A stretch of 46,650 nt of DNA from Promethearchaeota archaeon (GCA_004524425.1 SDNN01000004.1:1-46650), one strand, 5' to 3'; numbered from the stretch's first letter, positions 34,217-43,145 are shown. The notes: generated from the sequence alone by a model not told the origin. Translations and numbers: made by a program.

Positions 34217-35218
34217 TTAACTGATCAAATTCAGAATATCTTCTGGAAGATCTTCTCCCCTTTTTTTCATTCTATGAAGCATGTCCTTCACATCCGGTAG
34301 ATTGACTCCATAGATATGAAGAGAATTACTAAAATCTAAATAATGACCCATTTCTAACCCAAGCTCCTCGGCAACTAATTTTTGAATCCTTACCATGGCA
34401 TTAACATTTGCCTCCCAGGCTCTAAATAAATCCCTACTTCTCCAGGTGGTTTGCATTATTAATTTCTCATTTTTTACCCTCATGTAAATCCTTTGGAGAC
34501 AAGGAGGATCAATGTGATATGGATCCACGAGAGGTCTCCAAGTAATGGCCTGCGCTCTACGAGAATAAGGGCTTTTTTTTAACTTCTGAACAATGTAGTT
34601 TATTTGATCAATTTTTGGAAACTTAATGAGAGCTAAGGGAATGCTTTCAACCCCTATTTGTTCTGTAATTTTCTTATCAAGATCAATTTCCATTCCATTG
34701 TTAATTCTCCAAACAGTGGATTCTGGGGTGATTTTAATTTTTTCCGCTTTTATTAATTTTTGATGATTTTTTACATGTTCATTATCCACAAACTCTAATT
34801 TATGGGATACATGAATAGAATCCTCTAAAGAGAATGGGGTATAACTAAAAATTCTGTCATGATATGAGTAAGGAAAACTCATATCTGAATCCCAGATATA
34901 ATGATCATTGGTTCCTTCCAATATTTCCTCAATATATCCGCTCTGAATCGAACCAATCAAAAAAGTGTCAGCCATGGCGCCATACACCTCATATGAATTA
35001 CCGAACTTTGATTTTATAGTCAATTTTTTCGTGCCTCTCATGATTGGGTTGCTCATGGGGCTCTTAACTTCAATTAATACCGTGGAATCCTTGGAGGGAG
35101 GATCTTCTGGATTGTCATATTCTGTTTTTATATCATCTCCATTGATTAAAACCTGACTAAGTGCTGATAGCCACGCATTCCTGATATTTTCTTCAGAAAT
35201 AAAAATAACAGATGCCAT
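34217..35218 (-). CDS. thyA: Thymidylate synthase family protein, archaeal type
   Basis: 333 residues. The catalytic Cys240 is in DPPCLQR, with Arg220/Arg221 in SRRAQAITW upstream, then TTWRSRDLFRAWEANVNAM (the phosphate-binding Arg-Ser-Arg and the nucleotide-binding Asn) and SNSLHIYGVNL near the end. These are the core motifs of ThyA-type thymidylate synthases. The N-terminal 160 residues are longer and more divergent than in bacterial ThyA, as in archaeal forms that probably use methylated tetrahydromethanopterin or folate. dUMP to dTMP is the likely reaction; a dCMP-hydroxymethylase-like variant cannot be excluded. Confidence 0.82.
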   Translation of the reverse strand: MASVIFISEENIRNAWLSALSQVLINGDDIKTEYDNPEDPPSKDSTVLIEVKSPMSNPIMRGTKKLTIKSKFGNSYEVYGAMADTFLIGSIQSGYIEEILEGTNDHYIWDSDMSFPYSYHDRIFSYTPFSLEDSIHVSHKLEFVDNEHVKNHQKLIKAEKIKITPESTVWRINNGMEIDLDKKITEQIGVESIPLALIKFPKIDQINYIVQKLKKSPYSRRAQAITWRPLVDPYHIDPPCLQRIYMRVKNEKLIMQTTWRSRDLFRAWEANVNAMVRIQKLVAEELGLEMGHYLDFSNSLHIYGVNLPDVKDMLHRMKKRGEDLPEDILNLIS

Positions 35219-35598
35219 TATCGACTTTCCTCTTTTTAATTATCTTTATTTTTATTCATTTTATAAAATTTCTGTTACAACTTTAATAATCTCTAAAATT
35301 TCGACGGTAATCAGGTGAAATGAAAATTTAGTCGAACACAATATTTAATTGCATGCAATTATATAAAGATCGATTGAAAAATGAATGAGAAATTATTGAA
35401 AATTATCATGTTAATGCAGGAGATTATCAATATTAAAAAAAGTCAGAATTCATTAGATGCTTGATATTTCTTCAGTTCTCAGTATATAAAGAAATATTAC
35501 AAAAAAATAAATTTATAAACAATTAATTTGTTCATCTCTAATAATGTCTCATATTGAACATTATTTAGAATTTTGTAAAAAGATACGGTGTAAAAATA
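35219..35598. other. Intergenic region before the lysine-rich protein gene
   Basis: 380 bp of AT-rich DNA. The only clear element is the TATA-like atttataaac at 35509-35520. A 29-codon frame from ATG 35544 to TAA 35633 overlaps the lysine-rich gene in another frame and is probably chance. Nothing else recognised. Confidence 0.5.
35509..35520 (+). promoter_or_regulatory. TATA-like box of the 42-residue lysine-rich gene
   Basis: aatttataaaca lies 80-90 bp before the GTG start at 35599. The second lysine-rich gene has the same word, atttataaaca, at the same kind of distance (about 35805-35815 before 35900). Confidence 0.45.
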
Positions 35599-35727
35599 GT
35601 GGGAAAACTAAAAGATTTAAAAAAGAAAGCTAAAAAAGGAGTTAAAAAGGCTGGAAAGAAAGCGGCTAAAGCAGGTGCCAAGGAAGGAGTCAAAATGGCA
35701 GCTGATGAAATACAGGAAGAAGATTAG
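35599..35727 (+). CDS. Tiny lysine-rich basic protein (42 aa)
   Basis: GTG start, 42 codons, stop TAG. The sequence starts MGKLKDLKKKAKKGVKKAG, has 14 lysines, and repeats KKA/KKG units before an acidic tail (DEIQEED). This is the composition of histone H1 tails and of bacterial Hc/HU-tail proteins, so DNA or RNA binding is the likely role. The GTG has ggtg eight bases upstream. The next gene encodes a similar 62-residue protein with a similar promoter, which argues that this is a real gene. An amphipathic membrane-active peptide is the alternative. Confidence 0.6.
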   Translation: MGKLKDLKKKAKKGVKKAGKKAAKAGAKEGVKMAADEIQEED

Positions 35728-35804
35728 TTAAGATAAGTTAGATATAAAATTTCAAAATAAAAAATCTCTTTTTATTTTTTTGTTCAAATAATTTTACTTG
35801 CTAA

Positions 35805-35815
35805 AATTTATAAAC
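35805..35815 (+). promoter_or_regulatory. TATA-like box of the 62-residue lysine-rich gene
   Basis: atttataaaca, identical over this word to the element before the first lysine-rich gene; leader of about 60 nt expected. Confidence 0.45.
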
Positions 35816-35899
35816 ACCAAAATTACATTATTTTATTGTATTTTAATTCTTTAAAAAATAGTAATTTTAAGTCTCAAATATGGTAGAGATGTGATATTA

Positions 35900-36088
35900 A
35901 TGGGAGATGAAGATAAGGAAAAGGATAAGAAAAAAGCACAAAAGAAAGTAAAAAAGAAAGCTAAAAAAAAGGTAAAGAAAGGAATAAAAAAGGAATTTAA
36001 AGGAGTTAAAAAAGATTTCAAGAAAGGATTAAAGAAATTCGGTAAGGGTTTATTAAAAGGAGACGTAGATGCTGATGATGATGATTAA
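35900..36088 (+). CDS. Small lysine-rich basic protein (62 aa)
   Basis: 62 residues from ATG 35900 (a GTG at 35891 lies in the ribosome binding site). An acidic-basic start (GDEDKEKD), then a long lysine block with KKVKKKAKKKVKKGIKK, then FKGVKKDFKKGLKKFGKGL and an acidic end DVDADDDD; 26 lysines in all. The middle repeats (K/G)xxKKxFKKG suggest an amphipathic helix with one lysine-rich face. It is a paralogue in style of the preceding 42-residue protein. Likely nucleic acid-binding; no family recognised. Confidence 0.7.
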   Translation: MGDEDKEKDKKKAQKKVKKKAKKKVKKGIKKEFKGVKKDFKKGLKKFGKGLLKGDVDADDDD

Positions 36089-36248
36089 AGTCAATTTAAC
36101 TTTAATTTTATTTCAATGAAAATTATTTTTTCTCTTTTTTTCAATCAGATTATAAAAAATCAACAATAAAATTTTATATTTTTTTTAATTTTTTCAACAT
36201 AGCAGTGTTAGTAATTTCATATGGGGGATTAAAATAAGTAAAAAGAAA

Positions 36249-36539
36249 GTGGAGTATCATATTCACATGGAACCACCCTTTAGCATGTTAGCCAAAAAAT
36301 CTAATCAAATCTTAACTTTCGAAAAGGAATTGAAATTAATTGAGCTCTTAGAATATTTTCAAGAAAAATATGGGGAGGAGTTTAAACAATTAGTATGGGA
36401 TAAAAAAAGTAAAGAAGAATTACATAAAATGCTCTCTATAATTATAAATGGCCAAAGTTATCGACATGATGAATTTTTAAATACTCTTCTAAAGGATGGA
36501 GATGATATCTCGTTTATTTATATCTTTTTTGGAGGTTAG
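36249..36539 (+). CDS. Ubiquitin-like beta-grasp protein (MoaD/ThiS/SAMP type) ending in GG
   Basis: 96 residues from GTG, or 101 if translation begins at ATA 36234, which lies exactly where the ribosome binding site ggggattaaa points. First strand VEYHIHMEPPFSMLA, helix ELLEYFQEKYGEEFKQLV, then NGQSYRHDEFLNTLLKDGDDISFIYIFFGG, ending with the di-glycine needed for adenylation by an E1-like enzyme. Such proteins carry sulphur for molybdopterin, thiamine or tRNA thiolation, or are conjugated to proteins as SAMPs. No moaE, thiF or E1 gene adjoins it, so its use is open. Confidence 0.75.
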   Translation: MEYHIHMEPPFSMLAKKSNQILTFEKELKLIELLEYFQEKYGEEFKQLVWDKKSKEELHKMLSIIINGQSYRHDEFLNTLLKDGDDISFIYIFFGG

Positions 36540-36566
36540 CTCTTTCTTCTTTTATTACGATCTAAA

Positions 36567-37604
36567 TCATAATAAGTAAATAATAGATAATCCTATTCCT
36601 ATCAAAAGTGGATTCAACATGTTATCGCACATGTTTCGTGTAAAAGCATCTACTGTTAAAAAGATAATTGTAGCTATTATTGCCATTATAATTGCTTTTA
36701 AGAAATCATAATCCAAAGTGTTCTGAAATAATAAATACATTACTATAACTATTATAAACGTCGAAAAACCGCCTGCTATATAACCTTCAATCGTCTTATC
36801 AGAATTATCATTAAATTTATGCTTTCCAAATTTCATGCCAACTATTGCTGCAGCACCATCTGCCCCTGTAGTAATTAAAGCAATTGTTGCAAATAATGGA
36901 AACGGTAAAAATATAAAAGGGACAAAAGAGAGAACCATGGGAGTTGAAGCAACAAAAGTATCCATCTCATTATCTTTCATTGATTTGCAATACCAATTTT
37001 TTGCCCATTTCGGTAACGTGTAAAACGCATTCAGCCGTGCTAGATCGGCTATTTGGAACATGATCACAAACGCAAATCCTACAGTAATTATAAGCCAATA
37101 AGCAAAGCTATATCTATCCAGCCCTCCGAATTCATCAAGACATCCTAAATTATCAAGAATGGCTCCGAGAAACCAGAAAAAAAAGATCACAAAAACGGTA
37201 AATAAATGAAGCAACTTCCGGGTAATATCACTTTTTAAATCATAGACTCTATTTTCCTCAATATCCTTACAAAAATCAACATAATTTCTTTCGGCCATGA
37301 TCTGTGCATCTTTTTTTGAAATGACTGCATTATACATGATCACGGCAATCCACACTAGTAATTCAATAATTAATATCAATGCAGTCAATAACCATAAAAA
37401 ATTTAATGTATTTTGAGATAATTCTGAAGAATGAGATTGAATCATGAAAGGAAATAATATTCCTGCTAATAAAAATAGCATGCTTATAATGATTTCACTT
37501 GATAAAAGATTTTTTTCTAACTTTTCTTTTCTATTTTTAATAGTATATTGAAGAGTAAAAACAGAAAATACTATAAAAATCGCAGTGGTAAATATGTAAT
37601 ACAT
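36567..37604 (-). CDS. Polyprenol/dolichol kinase-like membrane protein, copy 1
   Basis: 345 residues, about eight membrane segments. The diagnostic stretch is ITTGADGAAAIVGMKFGKH followed by DKTIEGYIAGG, the DG-x-A-x-x-x-G-x-x-x-G and KTxEG motifs of the dolichol kinase/phytol kinase/CdsA group, which transfer phosphate from CTP to polyprenols or make CDP-lipids. It probably acts on an isoprenoid alcohol in the membrane (recycling of geranylgeraniol or dolichol). A related gene at 37913 lies upstream on the same strand, with a 46-codon frame between them. Confidence 0.78.
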   Translation of the reverse strand: MYYIFTTAIFIVFSVFTLQYTIKNRKEKLEKNLLSSEIIISMLFLLAGILFPFMIQSHSSELSQNTLNFLWLLTALILIIELLVWIAVIMYNAVISKKDAQIMAERNYVDFCKDIEENRVYDLKSDITRKLLHLFTVFVIFFFWFLGAILDNLGCLDEFGGLDRYSFAYWLIITVGFAFVIMFQIADLARLNAFYTLPKWAKNWYCKSMKDNEMDTFVASTPMVLSFVPFIFLPFPLFATIALITTGADGAAAIVGMKFGKHKFNDNSDKTIEGYIAGGFSTFIIVIVMYLLFQNTLDYDFLKAIIMAIIATIIFLTVDAFTRNMCDNMLNPLLIGIGLSIIYLL

Positions 37605-37633
37605 GTTCCTATCTAATTATACAACTTTTTAAT

Positions 37634-37774
37634 TTATTTCTTAGTTCTTAACCATTCTTTATCAAAAATCCAATCTAAATATGCTAAATCTAATTTATTA
37701 ATCTCTGAAGTATCCTCTTTGTTTTGCTCTATTTTATTGGTTACTTGTGCTTTTTTAAGTGCTTTATCTTCCAT
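37634..37774 (-). CDS. Small hypothetical protein (46 aa)
   Basis: ATG at 37774, 46 codons, stop TAA. The sequence begins MEDKALKKAQVTNKIEQ and ends LDLAYLDWIFDKEWLRTKK, a charged helix followed by an aromatic helix. No strong ribosome binding site. It fills most of the gap between two related membrane-protein genes on the same strand. It may be a small subunit or a chance frame; I recognise no family. Confidence 0.4.
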   Translation of the reverse strand: MEDKALKKAQVTNKIEQNKEDTSEINKLDLAYLDWIFDKEWLRTKK

Positions 37775-37912
37775 GGGGTCTTCAACACGGTTTAAGATTA
37801 AAAACTCTAAAGAAATGTAATCAATTATAATTTTTATTAATTAATTTAGAAATTTAAAATGTGTTTACGTTTGAACAAATAAAAATTTTTGTGAAAGCCG
37901 ATTAATTATCAA

Positions 37913-39043
37913 TCATCTAAATAGAAAAATTAGGATGCATGAATTGTAATCTAAATCGAAGGTAAATCGGATTAGTACGAAAATTAAAGCACAGCCTATT
38001 GGAGTAAGTAAATTATCACTTAGATTTATTGGTTTGTTTGTAATTATATCAAAAATTAAAAATGCTAACGCAAAAATCAAGGCATAAATTACTCCAACAA
38101 ATATAATAGATATGATGAAAGATACGATTGTACCAGCTACTGCTCCTTCGTGTGTTTTTCTGGGATTCCATTTAATATGTCTCCTCCCATATCGTATCCC
38201 TATCTGACTCGTCACAAGATCGCCTAGAGAACTCATTCCCAATATGGCAAAAAAAACCATGGGGGGGCAAATAAAAGCTGAGAACATGTGACCAATGCTA
38301 AAATAAAGATAGGTACCATATGATTTTTTTTCCTCATGAGACATGATGAGATTGGGAAAAAAATTAAAGGGAAATGATAGTTTCTTGGACTTCCTGGTCA
38401 ATTCATTTATTAACATGACTAAGCACATAACATAGAAAAAGAAAAACAAGACATAATAAAACCATTCCAAACCAAAGAGGAGCTCATTAATCGATTTCGA
38501 TCCCATGAGCAAGCTCTCGTACAAGTAGAGCATGTTAGTATTTTGGGGATCTATTTTGATCCCATTTTGGCGCTCCTCATCGATGAATTCTCTTACCATG
38601 ATATAACTTAGATACCAAATAATTAACAAACTGATGAAAATAAACACGTGATTGATTTTTCTATACACATCATCTCTTACCTTACTACGTACTTCAACTC
38701 TTTTTGCCCATTTCTCCTCTAATCTTCCGCTACTATCATCCTTTTTCCAAAATCTATAAAATCTTACCAATATTGTTGAAGTTATAATAGAGATTGCTAT
38801 AAATACTAATGGCAAGAGAAGAATTGACAGGAACAGCGGAAGCAACTCGTCTTGAAGTGTTTTAACGGGTCTCATTAACAGTAAAATTATCAAGATATTT
38901 GTAAAAACAAATAATAGAGCCCCAAAACCTAAAATAACATTTAAAATATCTAATTTATTTGAAAGATAAACAAATCCAAAAAGAAGTAAAAAATATGAAA
39001 TTAGAAGCACGAAAAAATACAAGTAAAAATATTCAACAAACAT
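37913..39043 (-). CDS. Polyprenol kinase/CdsA-like membrane protein, copy 2
   Basis: 376 residues, nine or more membrane segments. The segment AILGMSSLGDLVTSQIGIRYGRR, then NPRKTHEGAVAG corresponds to the GD-x-x-x-x-x-G-x-x-x-G and KTxEG motifs of copy 1, with a longer N-terminal membrane part and a charged cytosolic loop at about 95-125 (RFYRFWKKDDSSGRLEEK). The GD in place of the usual DG-x-A suggests a different lipid substrate. Gene order with copy 1 and the membrane proteins to the right suggests a lipid-related group. Confidence 0.7.
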   Translation of the reverse strand: MFVEYFYLYFFVLLISYFLLLFGFVYLSNKLDILNVILGFGALLFVFTNILIILLLMRPVKTLQDELLPLFLSILLLPLVFIAISIITSTILVRFYRFWKKDDSSGRLEEKWAKRVEVRSKVRDDVYRKINHVFIFISLLIIWYLSYIMVREFIDEERQNGIKIDPQNTNMLYLYESLLMGSKSINELLFGLEWFYYVLFFFFYVMCLVMLINELTRKSKKLSFPFNFFPNLIMSHEEKKSYGTYLYFSIGHMFSAFICPPMVFFAILGMSSLGDLVTSQIGIRYGRRHIKWNPRKTHEGAVAGTIVSFIISIIFVGVIYALIFALAFLIFDIITNKPINLSDNLLTPIGCALIFVLIRFTFDLDYNSCILIFLFR

Positions 39044-39161
39044 TCGTTACTTTAATGATCATTATTTTAGATTTATAAGCTTGAGATCAATAGGATGCAA
39101 TTTCTAAATAAAATTTTCTAATCATCTATAATTAAAAACTAACAACCTTAAGAAAAATCAT

Positions 39162-39758
39162 ATGAAAAATATCACTTTAGCATCAAAATCTGTCGATAGA
39201 AAAAAGCTTTTTGAGAGAGCGAAACTTAATTTTGAGATTTTCATAACAAATATAGATGAACAAAGCTACATGAATAGAATACCCGATCCAATTGAATTGG
39301 TAAAACAATTGGCAAAAGCTAAATCTAATTTTGCCAAAAAACAATTAATCAAGGCTGAAAAAGATTCTATCATAGTTGCTGCTGATACAATAGTGGAGTT
39401 GAATGGAGAGATAATTGGCAAAGCGCAAGATGAAGAAGAGGCTTTCTTGATATTAAAAAAATTATCGTCTAACGAACATTCCCTCATTACTGGCATAGCT
39501 GTGACTGAAACTTTTAATCCAAAAATGGTGGTTGATCACGAGCGTACTGTAGTTAAGTTTCTTCCTTTAGAAGAGGAAGAAATATGGTCATATATCGACT
39601 TAGGGGAGTGGAAAGGAAGAGCAGGAGCATATTCTATTAGAGAAAAGGCGAGTCTATTCATAGAATATATTCGCGGATCACCTTCAAATGTGATAGGACT
39701 TCCCATGGAAAGATTATTTAAAATTCTCAGGGATGAATTTCACGTTAGTTTGTTATAA
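39162..39758 (+). CDS. maf: Maf-family nucleotide pyrophosphatase
   Basis: 198 residues. Motifs in order: LASKSVDRKKLFE (4-16), AADTIVELNGEIIGKAQDEEEA with the catalytic Asp, LSSNEHSLITGIAV, and GRAGAYSIREKASLFIEYIRGS followed by SNVIGLP. Maf proteins hydrolyse modified or canonical nucleoside triphosphates (dTTP, UTP, 5-methyl-UTP, pseudo-UTP) to monophosphates, keeping odd nucleotides out of nucleic acid. Length is standard. The usual KP after GEIIG is KA here, a small departure. Single gene. Confidence 0.92.
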   Translation: MKNITLASKSVDRKKLFERAKLNFEIFITNIDEQSYMNRIPDPIELVKQLAKAKSNFAKKQLIKAEKDSIIVAADTIVELNGEIIGKAQDEEEAFLILKKLSSNEHSLITGIAVTETFNPKMVVDHERTVVKFLPLEEEEIWSYIDLGEWKGRAGAYSIREKASLFIEYIRGSPSNVIGLPMERLFKILRDEFHVSLL

Positions 39759-39776
39759 ATCATTTTCCTGATACGA

Positions 39777-40751
39777 TTATTGAGAATCCTTCAGTTCTTT
39801 AATAATTGCGTCTAATTCATCATAAATCTCAGGATAAATGATTTTAAATATCCTGAGCCAATCTATTCCTATCAAGCCACCTGCTATAAAGCAAGAAAAG
39901 TAACCAGCATAAATGTATAATTCCTCTTCCAGCTCAATGGCATGAATTAAAATGAAATTTGAACCGTAAATGATTAGATTTATTGAGACTATTGTTAATA
40001 AGATTCCAAAAGGGTACAATAAAATGCATGGAATTGTAAAGAAATGCAAATCATCTTGAGAAATTTCTGAAAAAACCTTATAGTCGCCTGTTATATCTCT
40101 ATTAGTCTTAGTTTCTTTAATCTCTATGAATTTGAGGCTCGTAATATCATCCCAATCACGAAACAAAAAGAAACTGCCAACATAAATGAATAGAATTGAA
40201 AAAATCTGAACCAGCACGAATATAAAGCTCAATCTCCTCCATAAGGGATTTGTTAGGAATAACAGTTGAGATCGCAAGATCAATAGACTAATTGAAACTA
40301 TAATCAAAATAATACCCACGAAGCCCTCGTGTAAATGATATTTACCCAGTATTCTTGAAGATTCGTACCTGAAGGTACTCTTTCTAATGTAATAAATAAC
40401 ATACATGATTAAGGCAGGGGATATCATGGAAAATGTGAAAATCATTATCCCATCCCAAACGTGAGAAAAATACCACGAAACGGGGAAAAAAGCAATCACG
40501 TAAAGTATAATCCATGATAAAACAATGAATATTAAGACGACCTTAAAAACTAATTTGAAATAATCAATTCTAAACAAAAGGATAAGGGAATAAAAAAAGA
40601 AATTAAATAAGATAACTGTTAAAAATCTAAAAACTAAGATTTTTGGAGAATTATAAATCAAAACCTGCGTGCTTTGAATATATAAAACGAAGAAAAGAAA
40701 ACTAACTATAAAAAGAGATGAAGATATGATAATTTTATAGGTGTTTTTCAT
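39777..40751 (-). CDS. Polytopic membrane protein, unknown; carries a YHLHEG motif
   Basis: 324 residues with about eight to nine membrane segments and no signal peptide. In the middle, GKYHLHEGFVGIILI echoes the KTHEGAVAG of the polyprenol-kinase-like gene at 37913, although the preceding DG/GD motif is absent. A charged loop at about 205-235 (DWDDITSLKFIEIKETK) and an acidic-basic C-terminus (YDELDAIIKELKDSQ) face the cytosol. No known family recognised. It is convergent with maf and precedes no obvious partner. Confidence 0.65.
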   Translation of the reverse strand: MKNTYKIIISSSLFIVSFLFFVLYIQSTQVLIYNSPKILVFRFLTVILFNFFFYSLILLFRIDYFKLVFKVVLIFIVLSWIILYVIAFFPVSWYFSHVWDGIMIFTFSMISPALIMYVIYYIRKSTFRYESSRILGKYHLHEGFVGIILIIVSISLLILRSQLLFLTNPLWRRLSFIFVLVQIFSILFIYVGSFFLFRDWDDITSLKFIEIKETKTNRDITGDYKVFSEISQDDLHFFTIPCILLYPFGILLTIVSINLIIYGSNFILIHAIELEEELYIYAGYFSCFIAGGLIGIDWLRIFKIIYPEIYDELDAIIKELKDSQ

Positions 40752-40846
40752 TAAATTTATTAAAACATTTATTATTTTAAAATTAGTTAATAATTCTATT
40801 TTGGTAAAAACTGCTATAAATCCTAGGAAAAAAAAAATAAAATGGG

Positions 40847-41578
40847 TTACTTATTTTTAATTAACAAGTTGGCTATTCTATCAGGCAAAAAGAATCCAAA
40901 ATAATATTCAAATGCACTGGATATCAACAAGGCTCTTACAATTATTAATTCTAATGGAGTGAATGTTAATACCGTATCTAATAATCCTCCGATTGTGAAG
41001 GAGATTATTCCAATCAAAAAAAATCTGCCTTTCCATTGAATGTTTTTGTCTTCTGAACTCATCGATTTTTTGGAGAAGAGAATTCCCGTTAATAATACTA
41101 TAAAGATAGCAAAGACCCTAAATGCATTTGGTACCAAGGTGTGTTGAGAATCGAATGGCTCCACTAAAGTCCCAATAAATTCCGGATTAATAACTAGCAT
41201 TGTTATGAGAAATATTTCATAAGGAATGCAAATTAATGAAAATAAAATCGTTAATTTCTTCACTAATTTTGGATAAGCTAAAGTAGTAAATGAATAAATC
41301 CAAAATATGAGAGCTAAAGGAGCAAATGCATTTTCAATAAAAAGATAGGTGAATAAATCAAGTTTTAAACCCATTGTCATGTAGAGTAAAAAAGAAAAAG
41401 AATTTCCCCACCATGGAGTACTAATAGCCATCCAAGCAAGTCCAACAGTTATTAATTCTTTATGCTTATGCTCATAGTACCGGGATAAAATGCGAAGTGC
41501 CACCAAAATAGAAATAAAGACAAACAATGAAGTTAAGATGCCATGCAATATGTCTAGGTCTGATAAATTTTGTGTCAT
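40847..41578 (-). CDS. Seven-transmembrane protein, Asgard type
   Basis: 243 residues with about seven membrane helices and only short loops (YYEHKHKELIT, FSKKSMSSEDKNIQWKGR). The late stretch GRFFLIGIISFTIGGLLDTVLTFTPLELIIVRALLISS resembles many uncharacterised Asgard 7-helix proteins that I recall. Architecture is like the membrane half of 7TM sensor proteins, but no signalling domain is attached. A sensor or small transporter are both possible. Ribosome binding site is not evident. Confidence 0.6.
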   Translation of the reverse strand: MTQNLSDLDILHGILTSLFVFISILVALRILSRYYEHKHKELITVGLAWMAISTPWWGNSFSFLLYMTMGLKLDLFTYLFIENAFAPLALIFWIYSFTTLAYPKLVKKLTILFSLICIPYEIFLITMLVINPEFIGTLVEPFDSQHTLVPNAFRVFAIFIVLLTGILFSKKSMSSEDKNIQWKGRFFLIGIISFTIGGLLDTVLTFTPLELIIVRALLISSAFEYYFGFFLPDRIANLLIKNK

Positions 41579-41702
41579 GAATAATCATTAAATGTTTTGA
41601 GGTTATATTATAAATATTTTATAATAACTATCCTAATTTAAATATATATTTTGAATTCTCATCATGTCAATTTCAATTCATTAGAAAAGACGAGAAGTTA
41701 TC

Positions 41703-42272
41703 ATGGCACGGTTTAATATTTGTGTTGGGTCGCTGAATCCCACAAAAGTTAATTCGGTAAAAAACGCATTTAGCCTCTATTTTGAAAATTTTAAGATCCA
41801 TAAAATTAAAGCAGCCTCAGGAGTTCCCGATCAACCAATTGGAATCAATCAAATTATAAGAGGTGCTAAAAATAGGGCCCAAGTTGCTCTAGAGTATCTA
41901 ATAAACAGAAAAAGAATAAAACATGGGATTTATGGGGTAGGAATCGAGGCAGGATTGGTAAAAATCCCGATAGCAAGATCCAATTACATGGATTTCCAAT
42001 TTTGTATCATCATGGATGAAAATGAAGAACTCACGATAGGTTCTGGGATTGGGTTTGAATATCCTCCCTCCATCATCAATGAGATCCTTTCAAATCCTCA
42101 AGTGGAGATCGGAGATTTAATGGGGCGTTTGGCGGAAAATGAAAACCTCAAAAACGAAGCGGGAGCGATAAGCTATTTGAGCAAAAATGTCATCGTAAGA
42201 ACAGAAATCTTAACGCAAGCAGTTACATGCGCGCTTTTACCCATTGTTAATAAGCACTTATATGAATCATGA
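41703..42272 (+). CDS. Inosine/xanthosine triphosphatase (DUF84, YjjX-like)
   Basis: 189 residues, usual length. VGSLNPTKVNSVKNAF at 8-23 is the DUF84 opening, followed by SGVPDQPIG, GAKNRAQVAL and YGVGIEAGLV, where the Glu and Asp residues form the metal site. These enzymes remove ITP and XTP from the nucleotide pool. With maf nearby (39162), the window holds two house-cleaning pyrophosphatases. The stop overlaps the end of the convergent SDR gene by 6 bp. Confidence 0.9.
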   Translation: MARFNICVGSLNPTKVNSVKNAFSLYFENFKIHKIKAASGVPDQPIGINQIIRGAKNRAQVALEYLINRKRIKHGIYGVGIEAGLVKIPIARSNYMDFQFCIIMDENEELTIGSGIGFEYPPSIINEILSNPQVEIGDLMGRLAENENLKNEAGAISYLSKNVIVRTEILTQAVTCALLPIVNKHLYES

Positions 42273-43145
42273 ATCTTTTTCTATTGTCTTATGGACTTGT
42301 TTGTTTTGGGAATACGCTTCTAGAATTCGCTCCATTCTATCTTTTATCATTCTCTTGAAATAGAGTTTTGTATCGGTTAAAATGTAAAATAATCCTGTTT
42401 TAATCCCCTCGAATACCATGTCTCCCACCCTATTGGGAGTTTCTCCATCCGCCCCTAGTTCAAGTATCGCTTTTTCTATTTCTTCCAATTCAGGATGAAC
42501 TATTCGTTCCTCATTTTCCACGCATAATTCGGTCGGACGATTACGCTCGCAATCTAATATGTTTGTTTTTACCATACCCGGACATAAGGCGTGAACTTTG
42601 ATTTTTGATTTTAATAAAGCTAGTTCTTTCTCTATTATTTCAGTGAGACCAATAACTCCATATTTGGTAACTACGTACATTCCCTGTCCAATCTCATTTG
42701 CCATTAATCCAGATAATGAAGCTGTATTGACTATATGACATTCATTATCCTGTTTCTGCATTATCGGGATGAAGGTTCTACAGCCATGAATAACCCCCCA
42801 TAAATTTACATCCATGATCCATCTCCAATCGGCTAGACTACACTCCCAACTCACGCCAATGGGGGCAATTCCCGCATTATTGCATAATAAATGAACCTCT
42901 CCAAAAACATCAACCGTTTTTTTGGCTAACACTTCAATATCTTCAGACTTAGACACGTCGGTCAATACTGAAATTACATTTGCTCCCATATCTTTTAATT
43001 CCTCTTCAGTTTTAGACAATGCTTTCTCTTCTATATCTGCCAATACTATTTTCATTCCTTCCTTGACTGCTCGATTTGCTATCCCCCTACCTATCCCGCT
43101 AGCAGCTCCCGTAATTACTGCTACTTTATCCTCAAAATTTTTCAT
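42267..43145 (-). CDS. Short-chain dehydrogenase/reductase
   Basis: 292 residues. Cofactor motif TGAASGIG (14-21), NNAGIAP near 89, and the catalytic Ser (NTASLSG), Tyr and Lys in MYVVTKYGVIG. Classical SDR with an extra C-terminal 50 residues. Substrate cannot be told; its form resembles medium-substrate alcohol or polyol dehydrogenases, and Asp after the second strand (LADIEEKA) points to NAD. Convergent with XTPase gene. Confidence 0.9.
   Translation of the reverse strand: MKNFEDKVAVITGAASGIGRGIANRAVKEGMKIVLADIEEKALSKTEEELKDMGANVISVLTDVSKSEDIEVLAKKTVDVFGEVHLLCNNAGIAPIGVSWECSLADWRWIMDVNLWGVIHGCRTFIPIMQKQDNECHIVNTASLSGLMANEIGQGMYVVTKYGVIGLTEIIEKELALLKSKIKVHALCPGMVKTNILDCERNRPTELCVENEERIVHPELEEIEKAILELGADGETPNRVGDMVFEGIKTGLFYILTDTKLYFKRMIKDRMERILEAYSQNKQVHKTIEKDS

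Noticed and set aside
35544..35633. 29-codon ATG frame overlapping the 42-residue lysine-rich gene
   Set aside because: It begins almost where transcription should start, so a leaderless peptide is conceivable, but the lysine-rich frame has the paralogue and the better site.
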